Shown here piece by piece: positions 28,637-38,292 of a stretch of DNA of 64,000 bases. The notes beneath the pieces are model-generated. The model was given only the letters and a program-made list of their open reading frames with translations. It was not told the origin of the DNA and ran no database searches. The position numbers and the translations under genes were made by a program. Positions within the stretch are counted from its first letter, which is position 1; every line of letters begins with the position of its first letter. Location of the stretch: NCBI GenBank assembly GCA_965263225.1, contig CBDHHG010000001.1, forward strand, positions 1,178,001 through 1,242,000, in the 5' to 3' direction. Origin of the DNA: DT-111 sp965263225. GTDB taxonomy: Bacteria; Bacteroidota; Bacteroidia; Chitinophagales; Saprospiraceae.

Positions 28637-29482
28637 ATGTTTTTAGACCATCAAAGACTTGATCTATTCGATAAAATGCTTTTCGAAAAGGCCGAAATTC
28701 GCCCGCCAATGCGAAGGCCCTTAGCTATGCCTAACGAGGCCTGTTTATTATATATCGTCAAAGGTGCTAATGATGTTCTATCCCCTACACAGGCGGAATT
28801 GGTACAGGAGAAGCAGGCATTGATGATGAAGTGTGATAACTATGTCTATGAAATGTTGCCTAGCCAAAATGCTGATACCTATGAGGCGGTAGCTGTGCAT
28901 TTTTATCCGGAAGTATTGAAGAAAGTGTTTGAAAATGACCTTCCGGCTTTCTTAAAGGAGGAACGACAAGCGCCACCCAAAAATGCTATGATCAAGATCA
29001 AGGTGGACAGATTGCTGGAAAAGTACTTTGATAGTATCCTATTCTATTTCGCCAACCCAGAATTGGCAAGTGAGGAGCTGCTCATTCTAAAGGTTAGAGA
29101 GCTTTTCTTACTACTGGAAAAGACGGATAGTCAACAGCTCAAAGAGATAATCAATAGCTTATTTACTCCTCAGATTTACACTTTTAGAGAAGTGATTGAA
29201 CGGCACTTATATAACAACATCACAAATGTTGAATTAGCAGAACTTACTCACCTAAGTTTGTCCTCCTTTAAACGAGAGTTTAAGAGGATATACGGAGAAA
29301 GTCCCAGACGCTACTTGCGCAAGCAAAAACTCAAGAGGGCGGCAGAATTGCTAAAGGTAAGTGATATGAATGTGACTCAAATCGCTTTTGAATGTGGGTT
29401 CAAAGATCTGGCACATTTTTCTATTGCTTTCAAGGATACTTATGGTTGCGCTCCATCTATATATAAATCAAGTAGCAATTAA
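28637..29482 (+). CDS. AraC-family transcriptional regulator
   Basis: The 281-residue protein has an N-terminal cupin-like sensor region (about 1-160) and a C-terminal AraC domain with two helix-turn-helix units: NNITNVELAELTHLSLSSF and ELLKVSDMNVTQIAFECGF. It may control the two small genes upstream. Its stop overlaps the stop of the convergent GNAT gene by 4 bp. Confidence 0.88.
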   Translation: MFLDHQRLDLFDKMLFEKAEIRPPMRRPLAMPNEACLLYIVKGANDVLSPTQAELVQEKQALMMKCDNYVYEMLPSQNADTYEAVAVHFYPEVLKKVFENDLPAFLKEERQAPPKNAMIKIKVDRLLEKYFDSILFYFANPELASEELLILKVRELFLLLEKTDSQQLKEIINSLFTPQIYTFREVIERHLYNNITNVELAELTHLSLSSFKREFKRIYGESPRRYLRKQKLKRAAELLKVSDMNVTQIAFECGFKDLAHFSIAFKDTYGCAPSIYKSSSN

Positions 29483-30006
29483 ATCTGACTAAATGGAGCT
29501 GAATATTCGACTACTCCCTTGACTCCCGACAATGCTCCTGGAAACAATTCTAACCCCATAAAATACTCACTTGGGACTTCATAATGTGTTCTAATCTCCC
29601 ATTTCTCCGCGGGTTCAAATCCAAATCTAGGATAATAGTCTTTATGACCGAGAACGATAACGGACTGATATCCTAATTCTTTGGCCATCGCCAATCCAGC
29701 ATAGATCAACTTTCCTCCAATCCCACTCTTTTGGTATTGTGGTAAAACCCCCATCGGTGCTAAAGCCAAACTATCGGCTCTCTGATCAGCCGATTCCACG
29801 ATTTGTATTTTGCTAAATATAATATGACCGACTACCTCATCATTCCAAGTAGCTACTAAGGATAATTCAGGTATGAAGCAACCGTCTTGGCGCAGTAACT
29901 CAACTAACTTGCCTTCGTTTTCCTGACCAAAAGCTAAAGCGTGAAGTGTAAAGATCGCCGGATGATCAGCATCGATTTCAGGTCTAATAAAGATGTTCAT
30001 TCGCAT
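29479..30006 (-). CDS. GNAT N-acetyltransferase (YhbS-like)
   Basis: The 175-residue protein carries the GNAT core: GHIIFSKIQIV, then LAPMGVLPQYQKSGIGGKLI with the acetyl-CoA P-loop (QKSGIGG), then VIVLGHKDYYPRFGFEPA. The latter is typical of the YhbS group. A second ATG at 30000 (MNIFIRPE) is an equally good start. The acceptor is unknown. Confidence 0.85.
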   Translation of the reverse strand: MRMNIFIRPEIDADHPAIFTLHALAFGQENEGKLVELLRQDGCFIPELSLVATWNDEVVGHIIFSKIQIVESADQRADSLALAPMGVLPQYQKSGIGGKLIYAGLAMAKELGYQSVIVLGHKDYYPRFGFEPAEKWEIRTHYEVPSEYFMGLELFPGALSGVKGVVEYSAPFSQI

Positions 30007-30110
30007 TCAATTAAGCAAGTTTTATACGTGAAATTAAGGCTTACCAGATGCTAAAGAGCGGTCGAAGCACAATTTTATTTTTGCAAAATAGCTAGTTTTG
30101 CAGAGAAGGT

Positions 30111-31475
30111 ATGTTTATGAATCATCCGGGTGTATATTTTACTGTTCTTTGGCTCGCTTTACTGTCGATAACCATTGGGGTATTTCAGCACAGTCGATAC
30201 GCCAGGTCTACCGATAAGCCCAGTGGAGGTTGGGGAGAAGAAGCTACTTATGTGTGCCCCCCCTGCGGATGTGGTGCTCATTACCCTGAGCTTACTTGGC
30301 ATAAACCAGGTGTCTGCTCGGCCTGTCGCATGCCGCTGATTCGTTCTGACAGGGTTCGTCTAAGTTGGGCGGAGCAGTTGTTTAAAATAGAACGCCATGT
30401 TTCGATTTTCCATTATCGCTTGCTTTATCCTGCCTATCTTCTTGCCTTTTTTACGGGCTTTTTAGGGCTCTACAGAGATCGGAAAAAACCGCTACGAATA
30501 CTCTTCTATATCTTTCTATTGGGGCATGTATTTTATGCTTTCAAACACCAATTGTGGGGTACATCTTATTCCTTGTCCGTTCCGGTGCGATGGCAGTATT
30601 TTCCTATTGGTTTCTTATTGTTAACAGGGCCTGCACTTTATTTGTACTTCAGGAATAAACAAGAAAGAATAAAGAATTGGAAGAAAGAAGATCGCTGGCA
30701 TTTTTTGCCTGGCTTAATAGTAGTCATCGCCTATGCCACTCTATTCCTCGGCCCTTCTACCTGGCGCTCCTGGGCAACCTATAATGGGTTTGATCATTTC
30801 TTGGCGGTTGCAGAGCAGTTTACCTTCTTAATTTCCGGTCTTTATTATGGATGGTTGAGTTGGAGACTATTCAAACCCGAAGAAATGCAGATTGGGGAGC
30901 GTAGGTGGTTGATCCAGCTGCTAGTTTTCCAAGGGCTGATTTGCTTGAGTTGGTTTTTCTTACTCTTGCTCAACCTTTCCTTTTTCGATATGATGTCTAC
31001 CAGTTTGGATTACCATCTAATCTGGTTTTTGATCGCTGCACTGAGTTTTGTGGCAACTTACTATATCCTATTCCAGTCGGATCAACTAGGTCACCTTAGC
31101 CGGAAGAAAGAAAATCGCTTGACTGAGCCAAACTTGGAGCGGCTAAAGCAGAAGTTACTAATGCTTATGGCTGATGAAAAACCTTATTTGAATCCCGACC
31201 TAAGTTTAACGTTACTATCAAAGCAGTTGGGTGTAAAGGAAAAAGAGCTATCAGAACTCCTTCAAAAAGGACTTGATAGCTCTTTTTATGCTTTTATTAA
31301 TGAATATCGATTAAGAGAAGTCAAGCAAATGCTAAGAGACCCAGAAAATGACCGTTATACCAACTTCGCTTTAGCTCAACAAGCTGGCTTTTCTTCCAAG
31401 TCAACTTTTTTTCACCTCTTCAAGAAGCATGTGGGTATGACTCCTGGAGCCTTTAAAAAAGAAAGCAGGAGTTAA
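30111..31475 (+). CDS. Membrane-bound AraC regulator with N-terminal metal-binding motif
   Basis: The 454-residue protein starts with one membrane helix, then a Cys-rich patch YVCPPCGCGAHYPELTW followed by GVCSACRMPLI (about 43-80). This resembles the heavy-metal-binding domain seen in CusB/CopA partners (CPMHP...CPxCGM pattern). Seven or so membrane helices follow (about 105-325), then an AraC HTH domain (about 350-454: LTLLSKQLGVKEKELSELL and FALAQQAGFSSKSTFF). It probably senses metal or envelope state and acts on DNA from the membrane. Its target is not evident. Confidence 0.85.
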   Translation: MFMNHPGVYFTVLWLALLSITIGVFQHSRYARSTDKPSGGWGEEATYVCPPCGCGAHYPELTWHKPGVCSACRMPLIRSDRVRLSWAEQLFKIERHVSIFHYRLLYPAYLLAFFTGFLGLYRDRKKPLRILFYIFLLGHVFYAFKHQLWGTSYSLSVPVRWQYFPIGFLLLTGPALYLYFRNKQERIKNWKKEDRWHFLPGLIVVIAYATLFLGPSTWRSWATYNGFDHFLAVAEQFTFLISGLYYGWLSWRLFKPEEMQIGERRWLIQLLVFQGLICLSWFFLLLLNLSFFDMMSTSLDYHLIWFLIAALSFVATYYILFQSDQLGHLSRKKENRLTEPNLERLKQKLLMLMADEKPYLNPDLSLTLLSKQLGVKEKELSELLQKGLDSSFYAFINEYRLREVKQMLRDPENDRYTNFALAQQAGFSSKSTFFHLFKKHVGMTPGAFKKESRS

Positions 31476-33016
31476 TCCAATTTTTGCAGCTTCACTTCCC
31501 CTGAATTTACCCGTAAGGTAGCTTCTGTTCGCAGCCCCTTGTCTCTTTTCTTCAAAGTCTCAACATACTTATAGGAAGCTTGGACTTTTTCAGCATCTAA
31601 TTCAAGTATCATATAGCCGTGATCTCTCATATTCGCATACTTGAGATGCGGGTTAATTTCGGTGTTGACGATTTTCTTTTCGTGTTCCAATACATCTTCC
31701 GTGGAAGCTCTTTCATTGGAGTTACTAGAGTTGATACTCGTTATGCCAAATTCTACTGCGAAAGCACCTTCGCTAGTGCTGGGGTTGTATTCCTCTTTCG
31801 GATTATTTGTTACCTCAAAGGCCCAAGAGGAATGGGTGTCTCCTGTTAAGAAAACCAAGTTTTTAAGTTCATTGTCTTTGATAAAATCAGCTACTTTTTG
31901 CTGTTCTGCGGGGTAACCATCCCAGGCATCAAGATTGATACTGAAAGTAGGGAAACCCCAATCTAAATAGGAGAATATCACTTGATTACCAATGAGTTTC
32001 CACCGGGCTTTTGAGGAGGTAAGTTGCTTTTGAAACCAAGCCAATTGCTCTGCCCCAAGCATGCTTCTATCTACGTTTTGTAGAGTGGCGTCACTTAAGC
32101 TATCCACTTGTTTGGTTCTTCCCGCTAGCCTTTCATCTAGCATAATCAAATCGGCTAACTCACCAAAGGAAAAGGCACGGTAATGGGCGGCCCCATCCCG
32201 GATCGGTAGCCATTCGTAATAGACTTGTCGAGCTGTAGCTTTTCGAGTATTGTAATCCCCTTCGTCTTCCTGATGATTCTCTGCACCGTCTTTGTAGGAA
32301 TTATTAGTTATCTCATGATCATCCCAAATGTTAATGAAAGGATGATTGGCGTGTACCGCTCTTAGGTCTGAATCAAGCCGATATTGGGAGTATCGATCTC
32401 TGTAGTCTTGAAGGCTTATAATTTCGTGGGGCGGTACGTTGAGACGCCCGATTGTGGTGTCTCCATATACGCCAGGACCATATTCATAAATATAATCGCC
32501 AAGATGGACCACGGCGCTAAGGTTTTCTTCTTCTGCGATCCTAGCATAGGCATTGAAGTACCCAAATTCATAATTACTGCAACTAACGACTGCGAAACGC
32601 AAACGTTCAGCTAGCTGAGGGGCCGTCCTGGTTTTTCCCGTCATAGAAGTAGCCTCCAAAGCCTTGAATCGATAGTAGTATTGAGTACCGGGTTCTAGCC
32701 CCGTTGCGATGTCAACTTTGACGGTATAATCCTTACTTGGGCTAGTAGTTGTATTTCCAGATAAGGAGACTTGCGCAAAACTTTCATCCTTGGAAATTTC
32801 CCACTGAACCTCTATCTCAGGCAATTGGGTGGGAGGAGTTACCCTGGTCCATAACACGATGCCATTAGTGAGGGGGTCTCCAGAAGCGACCCCATGATAA
32901 AAAGGAGCCAGGTTTCCATCTCTAAATTGGCTGGTGTTTTCCTCGAAAGGGGGATAAGTAGGTTCCTGCTTACAAGAAATCAATCCTATCAAAAGGAGCA
33001 ATGTAATTAGACGCAT
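31472..33016 (-). CDS. PhoD-type alkaline phosphatase lipoprotein
   Basis: The 514-residue protein has a lipoprotein signal (TLLLLIGLISCKQEP). An N-terminal beta-sandwich (HGVASGDPLTNGIVLWTRV) and metal-binding motifs of PhoD follow: VSCSNYEFGYFNAYARI, VVHLGDYIYEYGPG, IWDDHEITNN and LVFLTGDTHSSWAFEV. These residues coordinate Fe and Ca in known PhoD. It hydrolyses phosphate mono- or diesters outside the cytoplasm. Its end overlaps the convergent AraC gene by 4 bp. No Pho box was identified. Confidence 0.9.
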   Translation of the reverse strand: MRLITLLLLIGLISCKQEPTYPPFEENTSQFRDGNLAPFYHGVASGDPLTNGIVLWTRVTPPTQLPEIEVQWEISKDESFAQVSLSGNTTTSPSKDYTVKVDIATGLEPGTQYYYRFKALEATSMTGKTRTAPQLAERLRFAVVSCSNYEFGYFNAYARIAEEENLSAVVHLGDYIYEYGPGVYGDTTIGRLNVPPHEIISLQDYRDRYSQYRLDSDLRAVHANHPFINIWDDHEITNNSYKDGAENHQEDEGDYNTRKATARQVYYEWLPIRDGAAHYRAFSFGELADLIMLDERLAGRTKQVDSLSDATLQNVDRSMLGAEQLAWFQKQLTSSKARWKLIGNQVIFSYLDWGFPTFSINLDAWDGYPAEQQKVADFIKDNELKNLVFLTGDTHSSWAFEVTNNPKEEYNPSTSEGAFAVEFGITSINSSNSNERASTEDVLEHEKKIVNTEINPHLKYANMRDHGYMILELDAEKVQASYKYVETLKKRDKGLRTEATLRVNSGEVKLQKLD

Positions 33017-33142
33017 GTTGCTTTAGGGTTTTGTATGTTGAGTAAAAATAACAGCCCTATGTATATCTTGAGTTAAGTGGAAGTTAGTTTTCCTGTAGTA
33101 GAAACCTTTGTTCATAGGCCATAGGGACGTACTTCCGAAGAG

Positions 33143-35425
33143 CTATTTCCAACTAAAATCCCAGATTGGATCTGCACCAAGCAGATGCTGTACAAAGTAG
33201 TTCCATCTTTTCTTCCGGAAGTAGTCCATGTGCTTCCCTCGGTAACCATGCCTTTGGCTAGGCAGAATCAATAGATCGAATGGTTTGTCCGCTTTAACCA
33301 AGGCTTCGGCGAGTTTGAAGGTCGCCGAAGCATTTACATTATCATCCAGGGCGCCGTGTACGAGCAATAATTTACCTTTTAGACGATCAGCCATGGTGAT
33401 ATTGGACACCCTATGATAGGACGAATCTACTGGCCACCCCATGTACATCTCTGGCCACCAGGCTTTTTCCATCCTGAAGTCGTGATCGGCAGAGCTAGCC
33501 ACAGCAACCTTGTAAAAATCAGGGAATTGTAGCATGGCGTGCCCAGCATCGTATCCTCCGGCAGAGTGGCCAAAAATCCCAACTCGATCCAGGTCAATCC
33601 ATGGATAGCGCTGTGCCAATTGGCGCATGGCTAAGACGTGATCAGCCAGGTTGTACCCCATGTTTTTATAGGAATAGTTGTGAAATTCCTTTGATCTTCC
33701 AGAGCTGCCTAGTCCATCTACCATCATCACAATAAAACCCAATTCAGCTAAGGCTTGATTACTGATACTCAGTACACGCCGGAAATCTTTGGGAAACATT
33801 TGAGTGTGTGGCCCAGTATAGCTGTGGTCTATAATTGGATACTTTTTGGCAGGATTGAAGTTTGTTGGTTTCCAAAGTGCACCATAAATCTTCGTTTTAC
33901 CATCTCGTCCTATAGCAGTGAATACCTCTGGTGCTTTCCAGCCTTTTGCTTGCAAGGCTCTGATGTCAGCTTTGCCTAGCTCCATCAGTATTTCACCTGT
34001 TTCAGCTTTCCGTAGAAACGTTCTCGTTGGCTGGACGGCAGTAGAGTAATTGTCAATGAAGTATTGCCCATTGGGTACAAAGGTAATGGAGTGGTGAGCG
34101 TTTTCTGGAGTTAGTAAAATAGGCTCTCCACCTTCAATCCTAAGCTTATATAAATGCTGGTGATAGGGATTGCGATTCTGATCTTTTCCAGCAGCTAAAA
34201 TATAGACCCAACCATCAGGAGAGATATGAACGATGTCATGCATATAATAGGAGCCTAGGCCCAAGGGGTGAATGCCCCCCTTTTTCAGATCAAGCCCGTA
34301 TAATTGCCGCCATCCACTGCGCTCAGAAGCAAACAAGAGTTTATTCTGCTCTTCTACTAGCCAATATCGGAAGTTATCAATATTGGTTTTGCTGTTGTCT
34401 GTGATCAGCTTAATGACTCTTTTTTTTGCCAAATCTAGCTGGAGTATTTGAGCTTTTTTAAACCCTCTATCTTGATAATATCCATAGACCTGCCCTGGCG
34501 TTTTGGACCAGCGGAAAGAGATGGAGTTGATATGCGTTAGTCTAGGAAGGTCGAGTTGGAGTTGTTTCTTTTTGGGAATACTGTAGAAGACAGGCGTTAG
34601 GTACACCATATTAGTATCGCCGGGTGAACCTCGGTAATAGGAAAGTAGGCGTGGGCGGTATAGCGAGTCTACGCTCCAATCCAACATATACATTTTGTTG
34701 GCAGAACGCAAATCGCAAATATAGGTCTGAAGATATTTGGAGTCCGGTGACCAACTGACATCGAAGCGGCGAGGGCGTTCCCCATCTTCTCCTTCCATTT
34801 TATCAAACCAACCATAGTAGCTGCCATATTCATAGTTTTTCTTACCATTTTTGCTTAGCTGATGTACCGCCCCTGTTTCCGTCGAACGTATAAATAAATT
34901 GTAGTTCTCTGTATAAGCTAGCCATTTACCGTCTGGAGATGTGGATGTATAGGGAGAAGATGAATGCTTGGCTTCTTCATAGTTGGTAACCAAGTAGGAA
35001 TTTAAATCTACCTGATAGCGATTCCCCTCTACTGTGAATCGGAGGATCTGATTAGACGGCCATTCTAGGTTACTTAAGGCTAGGTTTTTTGCGTCGAAAC
35101 TTTTCTTCAATCTGCTTTGCAGCCCTCGGGCAAGTTTAGCATGATCAAACAAAGGTTTTGCCTTGGCCTCAGTAAAGTTGGCTTGCAGGTACTCCTTAGT
35201 ACCGGGGCGATTATGGACCCACCAGAAGCCAGAACTATCGGCTAGCCATTGCGGTTGAATATGTAAATTAAATGCGGTTTTATTATTTACATTTGACCAG
35301 AGAAAACTAACCGCTCTTTGATAATCTTCCAAGCTTATGGACTGGGCGTTGATCCTTGGAAGACCAAAACCAATCATCATCAAGCATAGGCAGACGGCTT
35401 GTAATTGGGAAGGTAAATATCTCAC
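33143..35425 (-). CDS. S9 family peptidase (dipeptidyl peptidase IV type)
   Basis: The 760-residue enzyme begins at a GTG and has a signal peptide ending INAQ. The N-terminal half is a DPP-IV beta-propeller with WAYTENYNLFIR-like and PDGKWLAYTEN-like blades. The C-terminal alpha/beta hydrolase has the nucleophile in GIFGHSAGGYDAG (about 615), Asp in VHGALDDNVNAS (about 700) and His in SQRHGYRG (about 735). It probably removes N-terminal dipeptides in the periplasm. It is monocistronic. Confidence 0.9.
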   Translation of the reverse strand: MRYLPSQLQAVCLCLMMIGFGLPRINAQSISLEDYQRAVSFLWSNVNNKTAFNLHIQPQWLADSSGFWWVHNRPGTKEYLQANFTEAKAKPLFDHAKLARGLQSRLKKSFDAKNLALSNLEWPSNQILRFTVEGNRYQVDLNSYLVTNYEEAKHSSSPYTSTSPDGKWLAYTENYNLFIRSTETGAVHQLSKNGKKNYEYGSYYGWFDKMEGEDGERPRRFDVSWSPDSKYLQTYICDLRSANKMYMLDWSVDSLYRPRLLSYYRGSPGDTNMVYLTPVFYSIPKKKQLQLDLPRLTHINSISFRWSKTPGQVYGYYQDRGFKKAQILQLDLAKKRVIKLITDNSKTNIDNFRYWLVEEQNKLLFASERSGWRQLYGLDLKKGGIHPLGLGSYYMHDIVHISPDGWVYILAAGKDQNRNPYHQHLYKLRIEGGEPILLTPENAHHSITFVPNGQYFIDNYSTAVQPTRTFLRKAETGEILMELGKADIRALQAKGWKAPEVFTAIGRDGKTKIYGALWKPTNFNPAKKYPIIDHSYTGPHTQMFPKDFRRVLSISNQALAELGFIVMMVDGLGSSGRSKEFHNYSYKNMGYNLADHVLAMRQLAQRYPWIDLDRVGIFGHSAGGYDAGHAMLQFPDFYKVAVASSADHDFRMEKAWWPEMYMGWPVDSSYHRVSNITMADRLKGKLLLVHGALDDNVNASATFKLAEALVKADKPFDLLILPSQRHGYRGKHMDYFRKKRWNYFVQHLLGADPIWDFSWK

Positions 35426-35602
35426 TGTTGAATACTCCTTTTTTTGCGAAGTTACAGTGAAGATGTTTAAGAATGTTTTTTTGAGGCGAAATTTGAATGA
35501 ATATCTATTATCACACTTGTTAAATGGGTAAGAATTAGTTCATCTTGTCATGATGAAGCTCTTTATGGGGCAATAAGAAAACTACAGACATCTTCTAGTA
35601 AT

Positions 35603-35632
35603 AAAAAAGTGGATATCAGAGGTGATATCCAC
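35603..35632 (-). terminator. Terminator of the truncated methyltransferase gene
   Basis: On the minus strand GTGGATATC pairs perfectly with GATATCCAC around ACCTCT and is followed by six T. It lies about 50 bp past the stop of the leftward gene fragment. Confidence 0.8.
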
Positions 35633-35683
35633 AATTATCAACATAGGACGTTCGGGAACGGCCCGATACAATCTTTTCTGCTC

Positions 35684-35923
35684 CTAAGCAGCTACAGTTG
35701 TTAACTCCACTATGTTTTTAGCTTGATTTTTCACCAGTAAATCATAAAGAAAGGCTCCCTGGCTTCTTGAAATTGCGATGTAGGCATCTTTTAAGTCGGC
35801 AGGTTGCAGTTTACGAAATATTCCCTTTGACAGTCCTCTCAATATCTTTCCCATTTCTCTGGACGATTCTCTGTGTAAACGATTGAGTGTGCGCAATGCT
35901 TTTTGATCTGTGATCTTTCTCAT
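35684..35923 (-). pseudogene. Truncated class I SAM O-methyltransferase
   Basis: From ATG 35923 only 79 residues are encoded. GLSKGIFRKLQPADLKDAYI, ISRSQGAFLYDLLV and AKNIVEL match the N-terminal helices of O-methyltransferases that go on with the SAM-binding FGTSFGIST loop. The fragment stops right at that point (IVELTTVAA). The catalytic domain is absent, and a terminator follows within 80 bp. It is divergent from an HxlR regulator, an arrangement common for intact methyltransferases of this kind. A genuine short protein cannot be excluded. Confidence 0.6.
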
Positions 35924-36042
35924 TATCAAATCTTCTTTTTGCGTACAAAATTCCTATTTTTGTCTTTATACTGCAAGTAGTAATAAAAGAATGATATAGT
36001 ATTAAAATAAAGACTATTATTGGTTATCAATTATTTATAATC

Positions 36043-36384
36043 ATGGAGGGAGGAAAGAAATCTGTAACAATATATGATTGCCCTGTTACCTATTGCATGA
36101 GTAAAATTGGTGGGAAATGGAAACCCATCATATTATTCCTTATTTCCAAGGGAGTGAATCGATTTGGAAAACTACAAAGGGGTATTGAAGGTATCAGTAA
36201 ACAAATGCTAACCAAACAATTGAGAGAATTAGAAGAGGATAAGATTCTGCATCGGAAGATATTTGCTGAGATTCCTCCCCGAGTGGAGTATACGATTACG
36301 GAGCATGGTCAAACCCTATTTCCTATTATTCAACAAATGAGGGATTGGGGGGTAGAACATATGTCCACTGAAGTCAAATCCTGA
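36043..36384 (+). CDS. HxlR-family transcriptional regulator
   Basis: The 113-residue winged-helix protein has CPVTYCMSKIGGKWKPIIL at the N-terminus with the conserved redox-type Cys (CPVTYC). GISKQMLTKQLRELEEDKIL and PPRVEYTITEHGQTLFPII form the HTH and wing. HxlR proteins often sense aldehydes, disulfide stress or quinones. It is divergent from the methyltransferase remnant and ends 4 bp before the stop of the convergent fdhD. Confidence 0.9.
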   Translation: MEGGKKSVTIYDCPVTYCMSKIGGKWKPIILFLISKGVNRFGKLQRGIEGISKQMLTKQLRELEEDKILHRKIFAEIPPRVEYTITEHGQTLFPIIQQMRDWGVEHMSTEVKS

Positions 36385-36388
36385 GTAG

Positions 36389-37243
36389 CTAGTTATTCTT
36401 TTGAGGTATAGGACCAGCCATCAAAATGGGATCCTTGCTAACCCTACTTGCACCAGTGTAGATATTACAATGGTTCGTTCTTGTGAAGCCGATCAAACTC
36501 ATACCCTGTTCTTCTGCCTTTTCGATAGCTAAGGAGGATGGCGCACCAACAGCTACAATAATGGGCACTCCAAGCATACTTGCCTTTTGTACCAACTCGA
36601 AGCCAACTCTTCCACTGAGTACCACAACATGCGCTCTCCAAGGGATCTCTCCTGCCAGAACGGCTTTACCAATCAGTTTATCAAGTGCGTTGTGTCTACC
36701 GATATCTTCTTGAAGGTATAGTAATTGACCTTTGTTGTCAAATAACCCAGCGGCATGAATACCTCCTGTCAGGTCAAAGAGAGATTGTTGATTCCGTAGC
36801 TTTTGAGGGAGTTGTAAAAGTGTTTCCAGGGGAATGGTAGGCCAGTCTTTCGCTGGAAAATAGCAGCTATGCTGTTGAATAGAGGAAAGGTGTTTTTTAC
36901 CACAGATACCACAACTAGCGGTACTCAGAAAACTTCTCTGCTCACGCCAATGCTTAGTGGAAATTTCAGGCTTCAAGGTAAGTAAAAGAACATGTTGCCC
37001 CTGTGCTTCAGTAGCCAGAATATCTTGTTGTGAACTAATAATACCTTCGGCGAAAAGAAAGCCAGTAACCAAATCCACATCCTTTCCAGGGGTTCGCATG
37101 GTCACACTAAGGGAGAGATAGACTTGAGTTTCCCGATCCCAGATTTTAATTTCTAGAGGTTCCTCAGCAACGATATGGTCGATGAATATTTCCTGAGATT
37201 GAGCGCTAGCTTTTAATGCATTTTTTAATTGTATCCCCTGCAT
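36389..37243 (-). CDS. fdhD: Formate dehydrogenase accessory sulfurtransferase
   Basis: FdhD passes sulfur from a cysteine desulfurase to the molybdenum cofactor of formate dehydrogenases, making them active. The 284-residue protein has the catalytic pair in STASCGICGKKHL, DLVTGFLFAEGII, LTGGIHAAGL, DIGRHNALDKLIG and LSGRVGFELVQKA. It is not next to the FdhF/YdeP gene but is the natural partner of that enzyme. Confidence 0.95.
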   Translation of the reverse strand: MQGIQLKNALKASAQSQEIFIDHIVAEEPLEIKIWDRETQVYLSLSVTMRTPGKDVDLVTGFLFAEGIISSQQDILATEAQGQHVLLLTLKPEISTKHWREQRSFLSTASCGICGKKHLSSIQQHSCYFPAKDWPTIPLETLLQLPQKLRNQQSLFDLTGGIHAAGLFDNKGQLLYLQEDIGRHNALDKLIGKAVLAGEIPWRAHVVVLSGRVGFELVQKASMLGVPIIVAVGAPSSLAIEKAEEQGMSLIGFTRTNHCNIYTGASRVSKDPILMAGPIPQKNN

Positions 37244-37320
37244 AAAAGGTAGGAGTATGCTGATGAGTTAAGGAAGAATGACTGTACACTTGAGTGGAAA
37301 AAGCTTAACTTCTGTTGCCT

Positions 37321-37707
37321 TCAATTGAGAAGGTAAGGAGCAACGGGCCTGAATTCCGGGATTTTAACCTCAAAAGGTTCATCTACCGGTTTTTTGATCA
37401 TTAAATATGATCCGTACATACGTCCAAAAGGGGTAGCTAGTTGGCACCAAGAAGAGTATTCATGACTTTCGCCAGGTGCGAGGATTGGCTGTTTTCCAAT
37501 TACACCTTCGCCTTCCACTTCTTTGAGTTTTCCGCTGGCATCTTGAATAAACCAGTGTCTACGCATTAGTTGGACGGTTCCTGCACTTTGATTTTCGATA
37601 ATGATCCGATAAGAAAAGACATACCTGCTAGCCGGAGGATGGGAATAATCTGGCCGATATTTATTCTCTACGCTTACTTTTATTCCATTAGTGGTCATCG
37701 TTTCCAT
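37321..37707 (-). CDS. apaG: ApaG-domain protein
   Basis: The 128-residue protein is a single fibronectin-like ApaG domain: FSYRIIIENQSAGTVQLMRR, HWFIQDASGKLKEVEGEGV, GKQPILAPGESHEYSSW and GRMYGSYLM. The exact role of ApaG is not settled; the E. coli gene is linked to cobalt and magnesium tolerance. It follows gmk by 12 bp on the same strand. Confidence 0.93.
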   Translation of the reverse strand: METMTTNGIKVSVENKYRPDYSHPPASRYVFSYRIIIENQSAGTVQLMRRHWFIQDASGKLKEVEGEGVIGKQPILAPGESHEYSSWCQLATPFGRMYGSYLMIKKPVDEPFEVKIPEFRPVAPYLLN

Positions 37708-37719
37708 CGGTCCACTTAC

Positions 37720-38292
37720 TTATTGATTGATGAACGTCTCAACTATATTTTCAGCTTCCTTTAAGGCGGTTTCGAGTTTATCGTTGATTAAGACAATATC
37801 AAACTCGCTTTCCAAAGCTAATTCCTCCTTTGCTTTATCGATTCGTCTTTTGAGACTTTCTGGTGTTTCCGTTTTTCTATTTTTCAACCTTTCTTGTAAG
37901 ATGGCGGCAGAAGGAGGACGGATAAATACAGTTAGGGCTTCAGCTTGGAATTGCCGCTTCAAATTTCGAGCTCCTTGCACATCTATATCAAAGATAATAC
38001 ATTTACCCAAGGACCACAAGCGTTCCAACTCACTGTGCAAAGTTCCGTAGTAGAGCCCTTCATACACTTCTTCAGACTCTACAAAGGCCTCTTCAGCAAG
38101 CAATTCTCTGAAGCGTTCTGCTGAGACGAAATAATAATCTTTCCCATTTTGCTCGTGCGGTCGCTGGGCGCGAGTAGTAGCTGAAACGGAAAAGGCCAGT
38201 TGGTCATATCGTAAAAGCAGATGCCTAACGATGGTGGTTTTTCCTGCACCAGATGGTGCAGTAAAGATCAAAAGTTGTCTATCTTTTTTCAC
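37720..38292 (-). CDS. gmk: Guanylate kinase
   Basis: The enzyme phosphorylates GMP to GDP with ATP. The 190-residue protein has the P-loop FTAPSGAGKTTIVRHLL, then SATTRAQRPHEQNGKDYYFV (GMP binding) and FDIDVQGARNLKRQF. It begins with GTG directly after the TAG of yicC with no gap, so translation is probably coupled. Confidence 0.95.
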   Translation of the reverse strand: MKKDRQLLIFTAPSGAGKTTIVRHLLLRYDQLAFSVSATTRAQRPHEQNGKDYYFVSAERFRELLAEEAFVESEEVYEGLYYGTLHSELERLWSLGKCIIFDIDVQGARNLKRQFQAEALTVFIRPPSAAILQERLKNRKTETPESLKRRIDKAKEELALESEFDIVLINDKLETALKEAENIVETFINQ

